Origin: Gemmatimonadota bacterium
GTDB lineage: Bacteria; Gemmatimonadota; Gemmatimonadetes; Gemmatimonadales; GWC2-71-9
Direction of reading: 5' to 3'
Assembly: GCA_029862935.1 (NCBI GenBank)
Contig: JAOTWK010000083.1
Location: 1 to 10,814 of the forward strand
Length of the DNA stretch: 10,814 nucleotides
Numbering within the stretch: the stretch's first letter is position 1; each line of letters opens with the position of its first letter. Under the pieces are notes generated by a model that did no database searches, was not told where the DNA came from, and worked only from the letters and a program-made list of their open reading frames with translations. Positions 7,046 through 10,814 of this stretch are shown one piece after another. Made by a program: the position numbers and the translations under genes.

Positions 7046-7858
7046 TCAGAGGGCCGTCAACTCCGCACCACAATTCTCGCAGTACCACTCCGTGGGAAGA
7101 TTGAGCGTCTTGCATTCCGCGCACTTCACGGTCTTCTTGGTCGAACCCTTCGATGGCCGGTGTTCCTTCCGCTTCGGCTGACGCGTCCCCTCGGTACCGA
7201 GTCGAATCCGATCTTCGGTGCCCCGCCCGCCTTTCTTCGGTGAGTTCAGACCCGCAAGCGCCTCCGCCGACCGTTCGCCGCTGATCACGGACTTGAGAAA
7301 CTCCATCTCGTCCTGGGCCTTCTTCTCCTTCCCTCCCTTTCCTGCCGTGTCCTCCTCATCCAATTCCGGGACCTCGTCAAGCTCCGCCACCTCCTCATCA
7401 TCGTCCCCCGTCGGGGCATCCATGGCGTTGAGCACCTCGTCGAGACCCTCGATCTCCTGATTGACGTCATCGAGATCTGCTCGAATGCCTTCGAGCGACT
7501 CGAGGATCCCTGCGCGGATCGACGACCATTTCCCTTCGTCATACTCGCCCACGGAGTGGCGAAGTTCGGCCTCGGCCAGGTGCTCCGAGGCATCAGCCTC
7601 ACGTCGTTCGAGCTCTTTCTGCCGGGTCCGATGCGTCTTGAGCTCGGCGTCGAGCTCGTCGCGATACCCTTGGAGCTCCTTGAGCAGGGTCTCGAGACGC
7701 CGCCCGTAGTCGGATTTCACCTTGTCGCGGACGTGGCCCGGAGCCTCCTTGTCCGACATATCGAGCCGATTCAGCCAGCGCTCCACCTCTCGCTTCTCCG
7801 TCAGGAGACTCTGAATCGCGCTCTTCGAATCCTTCGAATCCTTAGTTTGCCTGGCCAT
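7046..7858 (-). CDS. Coiled-coil, acidic-linker, C-terminal zinc-ribbon protein of unknown function
   Basis: I do not recognise a named family for this 270-aa protein. Residues 14-145 are highly charged, with long helical coiled-coil-like stretches (for example KELERREADASEHLAEAEL, 81-99). An acidic patch follows (GDDDEEVAELDEVPELDEED, 151-170), then a basic, disordered linker rich in Lys, Arg and Gly (about 206-243). The C-terminus is a zinc ribbon: Cys246-x2-Cys249 and Cys260-x2-Cys263 (CAEC, then WYCENCGAEL). There is no signal peptide or membrane segment, so it is probably cytoplasmic. The ATG at 7858 is preceded by GAGG five bases away. The coiled-coil plus ribbon plan recalls the CdsZ/DUF164 proteins, but that resemblance is architectural only. 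A scaffolding or nucleic-acid-binding role is possible but not shown. Confidence 0.85.
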   Translation of the reverse strand: MARQTKDSKDSKSAIQSLLTEKREVERWLNRLDMSDKEAPGHVRDKVKSDYGRRLETLLKELQGYRDELDAELKTHRTRQKELERREADASEHLAEAELRHSVGEYDEGKWSSIRAGILESLEGIRADLDDVNQEIEGLDEVLNAMDAPTGDDDEEVAELDEVPELDEEDTAGKGGKEKKAQDEMEFLKSVISGERSAEALAGLNSPKKGGRGTEDRIRLGTEGTRQPKRKEHRPSKGSTKKTVKCAECKTLNLPTEWYCENCGAELTAL

Positions 7859-7926
7859 CCGTTCCTCGTGCGTCAGCGACAGCTCCTCGCAGGGCTGCTG
7901 TCCGGCTGAGGCCGCCTGTCAGATTG

Positions 7927-7936
7927 AGGTTAACCT
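7927..7936. promoter_or_regulatory. Perfect 10-bp palindrome, possible operator
   Basis: AGGTTAACCT is a perfect inverted repeat. It lies just past the candidate -10 box of the zinc-ribbon gene, where a repressor site would overlap the transcription start. A palindrome of this length can also occur by chance, so the regulatory reading is tentative. Confidence 0.3.
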
Positions 7937-7940
7937 GTTC

Positions 7941-7969
7941 AGACTAAAGGAAATGAGCCCGGGGGTCAA
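7941..7969 (-). promoter_or_regulatory. Candidate promoter of the zinc-ribbon gene
   Basis: On the minus strand, TTGACC (7969-7964) is separated by 17 bases from TAGTCT (7946-7941). The -35 box is good and the -10 box is weak (three of six positions). It overlaps the loop and left arm of the pyrC terminator hairpin. Transcription would begin near 7934, about 75 bases before the ATG. Confidence 0.35.
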
Positions 7970-7980
7970 TTGCCCCCGGC
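7946..7980 (-). terminator. Likely intrinsic terminator of the pyrRBC operon
   Basis: Reading on the minus strand just after pyrC, CCGGGGG (7979-7973) pairs with CCCCCGG (7965-7959) around a 7-base loop. A T-rich but interrupted tail, CATTTCCTTT, follows. The seven-base GC stem is strong and the position, 11 bases past the pyrC stop, is ideal; the imperfect T run lowers confidence. Confidence 0.65.
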
Positions 7981-7990
7981 AACGGCTTTC

Positions 7991-9271
7991 TCACGCCGCG
8001 AAGGCCGTCCTGCCGCCCACAAGCGTGCGGTCCACCCTGCCGACGAGGTCCCAGCCGGCGAAGGGGGTATTGCGGCTGCGTGAACGGAAACGCTCCGGCT
8101 CGACGCGCCACGTGGCCGTCGGATCGAACACGACGACGTCGGCCGGCGCGCCTCGTCGCAGCGACCCTCCAGGCAGATGAAAGATTCGTGCGGGCCGCGT
8201 GCTCATCCGGTCGATGAGTTCTGGCAGCGTGAGCAGGCCCCGTCCCACGAGTTCCTTCATCCCGAGTCCCAAGGAGGTCTCGAGACCGATCACGCCAAAC
8301 GGCGCGTCATCGAACTCGCGCTCCTTGGCTTCGTAGTGGTGCGGGGCATGGTCCGTGGCGATGACATCCAGCGTTCCGTCGCGGAGTCCTTCCCGTACGG
8401 CTTCGACATCGGCGGCTTCCCGTAGGGGCGGATTCATCTTCGCATTGGTATCGTAATTCTCGCACGCGTCGTGAGTGAGTGCGAAATGGTGGGGTGTTGC
8501 CTCGGCCGTCACGTTCACCCCACGCTGCTTCCCCCATCGGACGAGATCGACCGACCCACGCGTCGAGATGTGGCACAAGTGCATGTGCCCACCCGTCAAT
8601 TGGGCCAACAAGATATTGCGAGCGACCATGACGTCCTCAGCGGCCGCGGGGATGCCGCTGAGACCCAATCGCGTCGCCACAACGCCCGCGTGCATGACGC
8701 CGTTCCTCGCGAGCGACGGGTCCTCACAATGTTCCGCGACGGGGATGTTGAAGGACCGCGCATACTCGAGCGCGGTACGCATCAAGTGGCTCGACACCAC
8801 CGGATGACCATCGTCGGAGACGGCAATAGCACCCGCAGCCACCATTTCTCCGAACTCGGCCAGTTGTTCACCCCGCTGGCCGACCGAAATCGCCCCGATG
8901 GGATAGACGCGGGCTGCTGCCGCCGCTTCCGCCTGCTTCACGATGAAGCCGACCGCCGCCTGGTTATCGGTGACCGGATCAGTATTCGGCATGGCACACA
9001 CAGTCGTGAACCCACCGGCGGTCGCCGCCCGCGCCCCGGTCGCAACCGTTTCCGCATCCTCGCGCCCTGGCTCGCGCAGATGGACATGCACATCCACGAG
9101 TCCCGGTGCCACGACCTTGCCAGCAACATCGACGACGTCGGCGCCATCAGGCGGCGTGAGCCTCGATTCAATACCTTCGATCACGCCATCCCGGATGAGC
9201 ACGTCGGCGACAGCGTCGTAGTCTCGTGACGGGTCGATGACGCGGCCGCCAGCAAGAACGAGCGGCCTCAC
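7991..9271 (-). CDS. pyrC: Dihydroorotase (type I)
   Basis: Dihydroorotase closes carbamoyl aspartate to dihydroorotate, the third step of UMP synthesis. The 426-aa length and motifs fit the type I amidohydrolase class. The metal-binding [10 protein letters not shown] (60-69) supplies His62 and His64, [10 protein letters not shown] (94-103) binds substrate, and VSDDG (151-155) holds the metal-bridging aspartate typical of this class. His181 lies in AEHCED, His234 in LCHIST, and the catalytic Asp307 in [13 protein letters not shown] (280-284) is also conserved. All active-site residues appear intact, so this is an active enzyme and not a PyrC-like pseudoenzyme of the kind that only supports PyrB. 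The GTG start (9271-9269) overlaps the pyrB stop as GTGA, and GAAGGG in the end of pyrB may serve as ribosome binding site. It is the last gene before the terminator. Confidence 0.96.
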   Translation of the reverse strand: MRPLVLAGGRVIDPSRDYDAVADVLIRDGVIEGIESRLTPPDGADVVDVAGKVVAPGLVDVHVHLREPGREDAETVATGARAATAGGFTTVCAMPNTDPVTDNQAAVGFIVKQAEAAAAARVYPIGAISVGQRGEQLAEFGEMVAAGAIAVSDDGHPVVSSHLMRTALEYARSFNIPVAEHCEDPSLARNGVMHAGVVATRLGLSGIPAAAEDVMVARNILLAQLTGGHMHLCHISTRGSVDLVRWGKQRGVNVTAEATPHHFALTHDACENYDTNAKMNPPLREAADVEAVREGLRDGTLDVIATDHAPHHYEAKEREFDDAPFGVIGLETSLGLGMKELVGRGLLTLPELIDRMSTRPARIFHLPGGSLRRGAPADVVVFDPTATWRVEPERFRSRSRNTPFAGWDLVGRVDRTLVGGRTAFAA

Positions 9272-10248
9272 GTGCCCCGCCCTTCGCGCTCGGTCTCTCC
9301 CTTTGCGGCTTCCGCCAACTCGGGCCGCCCACCCGCCAGCAGGTACAACACCGCCATGCGGACGGCCACGCCATTCGTCACCTGATCGAGAATGACGCTG
9401 TGCGGACCGTCGGCAACCCGTGAATCGATCTCCACACCCCGGTTCATCGGGCCGGGGTGCAAGATGAGGAGATCACGTTGGACTCGTTCGAGCCGCTCGA
9501 GCGTCACGCCAAACACCCGATAGTACTCACGCAGCGATGGGATGTACCCCCCCGTCATCCGCTCGAGCTGCAGGCGCAGGATGTTGAGCACATCCGCCCA
9601 TTCGATCGCCTCCTCGATCCGACGGAATACCACGACCCCCAACTCCTCGATGCTTCCTGGAATAAGACTCTGGGGACCGCACACTGCCACCTGTGCCCCC
9701 AGCTTGGTGAGACCCCAGATGTTGCTGCGAGCCACCCGACTGTGTGCAATGTCGCCACAGATACAGACCTTGAGTCCCTCGATCTTCTCGTAGTGGTCGC
9801 GAATCGTGAGCATGTCAAGCAGGGCCTGCGTGGGATGTTCGTGCATCCCGTCACCGCCGTTCACCACGTTCGACCGGATTCGCTCAGCGAGAAACTTCGC
9901 TGCCCCCGACGACGGGTGGCGGATGACGACCATGTCGATCCGCATCGCTTCCAAGTTGCGCGCCGTGTCGACAAGGTTCTCACCCTTCTGCACCGCCGAC
10001 CCCTGGGCCGCAACATTCACCGTATCCGCCGACAAGCGCTTCTCGGCGAACTCGAATGAGATACGGGTGCGGGTGGAAGCTTCGAAGAACAGGTTGACGA
10101 TCGTCTTACCGCGCAGTGCCGGGACCTTCTTGATGGCGCGTTCACTGACTTCCTTGAATGGTTCCGACGTGTCCAGAATCAGCCGCAGCTGGTCCGGTGT
10201 GAGATGCTCGAGACCGAGAAGATCCTTTCCCAAGCTCGGAACCGTCAC
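9268..10248 (-). CDS. pyrB: Aspartate carbamoyltransferase catalytic subunit
   Basis: This enzyme joins carbamoyl phosphate and aspartate, the committed step of pyrimidine synthesis. The 326-aa protein carries the carbamoyl-phosphate motif [12 protein letters not shown] (55-66) and the mobile-loop lysine Lys88 in [15 protein letters not shown] (138-145) and [11 protein letters not shown] (264-274), a class signature, are also present. No regulatory pyrI gene is present in the window, so it probably works as a trimer or with the neighbouring dihydroorotase. The start is GTG 10248-10246, with GGAGG six bases upstream inside the pyrR tail, and it overlaps the pyrR stop as GTGA. A Gly/Glu/Arg-rich tail of about 15 residues follows the conserved C-terminus. 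The function call is secure. Confidence 0.97.
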   Translation of the reverse strand: MTVPSLGKDLLGLEHLTPDQLRLILDTSEPFKEVSERAIKKVPALRGKTIVNLFFEASTRTRISFEFAEKRLSADTVNVAAQGSAVQKGENLVDTARNLEAMRIDMVVIRHPSSGAAKFLAERIRSNVVNGGDGMHEHPTQALLDMLTIRDHYEKIEGLKVCICGDIAHSRVARSNIWGLTKLGAQVAVCGPQSLIPGSIEELGVVVFRRIEEAIEWADVLNILRLQLERMTGGYIPSLREYYRVFGVTLERLERVQRDLLILHPGPMNRGVEIDSRVADGPHSVILDQVTNGVAVRMAVLYLLAGGRPELAEAAKGETEREGRGT

Positions 10249-10796
10249 GTCCCCCCTCCGTCGACCAACTCGACCGCATCCCGGCCGTCGGGCTCGGATA
10301 CGAGGACGTCGACCCGATGGCCCGGCTGCACGTCGACAGTGATACCGACGATATCGGCCTGAATCGGGAGTTCCCGACCGCCACGATCGACGAGCACCGC
10401 GAGACCAATGCGTGCCGGACGTCCGAAGTCGGCAAGCTGATCCATCGCCGCGCGGATCGTGCGGCCCGTGTACAGGACGTCGTCCACGATCACAATCCAG
10501 CGGTGATCGAGCTCCGTTGGCAGGCGAGTCTCCCCGACGACCGGTCGCGGACCCACCGTTTGCAGGTCGTCACGATATAGAGTGATGTCCATGACGCCGA
10601 GCGGGACCTCTTCCCCCTCTCGGGCGGCAATGAGTGCACACAACCGGCGCGCGAGATCGGAGCCGCGGCGTTGAATCCCGATCAAGATGAGATTGTCGGT
10701 GCCGCCTGCGAAGGAGACAATGTCCCGACTCATCCGCGCGAGCGTCTCGGCGACGCCGGCGGCATTCAGCAGGACCTGTCGGGGAGAATCGGTCAT
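10245..10796 (-). CDS. pyrR: Bifunctional pyr operon regulator / uracil phosphoribosyltransferase
   Basis: PyrR is an RNA-binding attenuation regulator that senses UMP and also has weak uracil phosphoribosyltransferase activity. The 183-aa protein has the PRPP-binding signature [12 protein letters not shown] (102-113), an early [14 protein letters not shown] segment (39-52) and [13 protein letters not shown] (66-78), all typical of the family. The ATG at 10796-10794 has no strong ribosome binding site in the 18 bases visible upstream. As the first gene of pyrR-pyrB-pyrC it is likely to control the operon by attenuation or by translation; the leader where it would act is beyond the right edge. 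Its last codons (DGGGT) also encode the ribosome binding site of pyrB. Confidence 0.96.
   Translation of the reverse strand: MTDSPRQVLLNAAGVAETLARMSRDIVSFAGGTDNLILIGIQRRGSDLARRLCALIAAREGEEVPLGVMDITLYRDDLQTVGPRPVVGETRLPTELDHRWIVIVDDVLYTGRTIRAAMDQLADFGRPARIGLAVLVDRGGRELPIQADIVGITVDVQPGHRVDVLVSEPDGRDAVELVDGGGT
10253..10259 (-). promoter_or_regulatory. Ribosome binding site of pyrB inside the pyrR tail
   Basis: On the minus strand, GGAGGGG (10259-10253) is made by the Gly codons that end pyrR and lies about six bases before the pyrB GTG. It supports the GTG start, and coupling of pyrB translation to pyrR. Confidence 0.75.
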
Positions 10797-10814
10797 CGTC
10801 CGGCCGCAAGTTAG

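Noticed and set aside
7083..7096. Small hairpin CCAC-TCC-GTGG just past the rpsT stop as a terminator
   Set aside because: The stem is only four base pairs, without a T run on the plus strand, and lies inside the zinc-ribbon codons.
8471..9229. Plus-strand ORF (252 aa) opposite pyrC
   Set aside because: It lies wholly inside a secure dihydroorotase gene with intact active-site residues and has no promoter or ribosome binding site support.

Overview
This window is dense bacterial chromosome, with high-GC coding bias and no mobile, phage, CRISPR or stable-RNA genes visible. It holds twelve protein genes, eleven on the minus strand and one (rpsT) on the plus strand. The long overlapping genes, frequent GTG starts, sigma70-like promoters and gene content suggest a GC-rich Gram-negative-type bacterium. 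Gemmatimonadota is my best guess, but that is an inference from style and context, not proven.

Layout. Reading the minus strand from right to left, positions 10796-7991 carry a compact pyrimidine operon, pyrR-pyrB-pyrC, joined by 4-base GTGA overlaps and ending in a GC-rich hairpin (7957-7980). A gene for a coiled-coil/acidic/zinc-ribbon protein of unknown function (7858-7046) follows, apparently from its own promoter overlapping that terminator. Its stop codon directly abuts the stop of the convergent rpsT (6788-7045, plus strand). rpsT has a clear promoter and a very short leader that contains an intrinsic-terminator-like hairpin with a T6 run. A second, back-to-back promoter (6690-6662) drives a long minus-strand series: a site-2 (M50) metalloprotease, scpA, scpB, an RsuA/RluB-type pseudouridine synthase, an unrecognised 544-aa Rossmann-fold protein, a MoxR AAA+ ATPase, a DUF58 protein, and the N-terminal part of a BatD-like secreted protein that runs off the left edge.

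How the genes work together. PyrR senses uridine nucleotides and controls the operon, and PyrB and PyrC carry out the second and third steps of UMP synthesis. ScpA and ScpB are the kleisin and accessory subunits of the SMC condensin. The M50 protease-ScpAB-RluB order is common in bacteria. MoxR-DUF58-BatD-like is the well-known envelope-associated AAA+/VWA module, whose exact substrate is usually unknown. Five junctions have 4-base start/stop overlaps and two more have longer overlaps, so translational coupling is likely through most of the window.

I found no clear novel multi-gene system. The best leads are the terminator-like hairpin in the rpsT leader, the 544-aa Rossmann-fold protein, and the coiled-coil zinc-ribbon protein.
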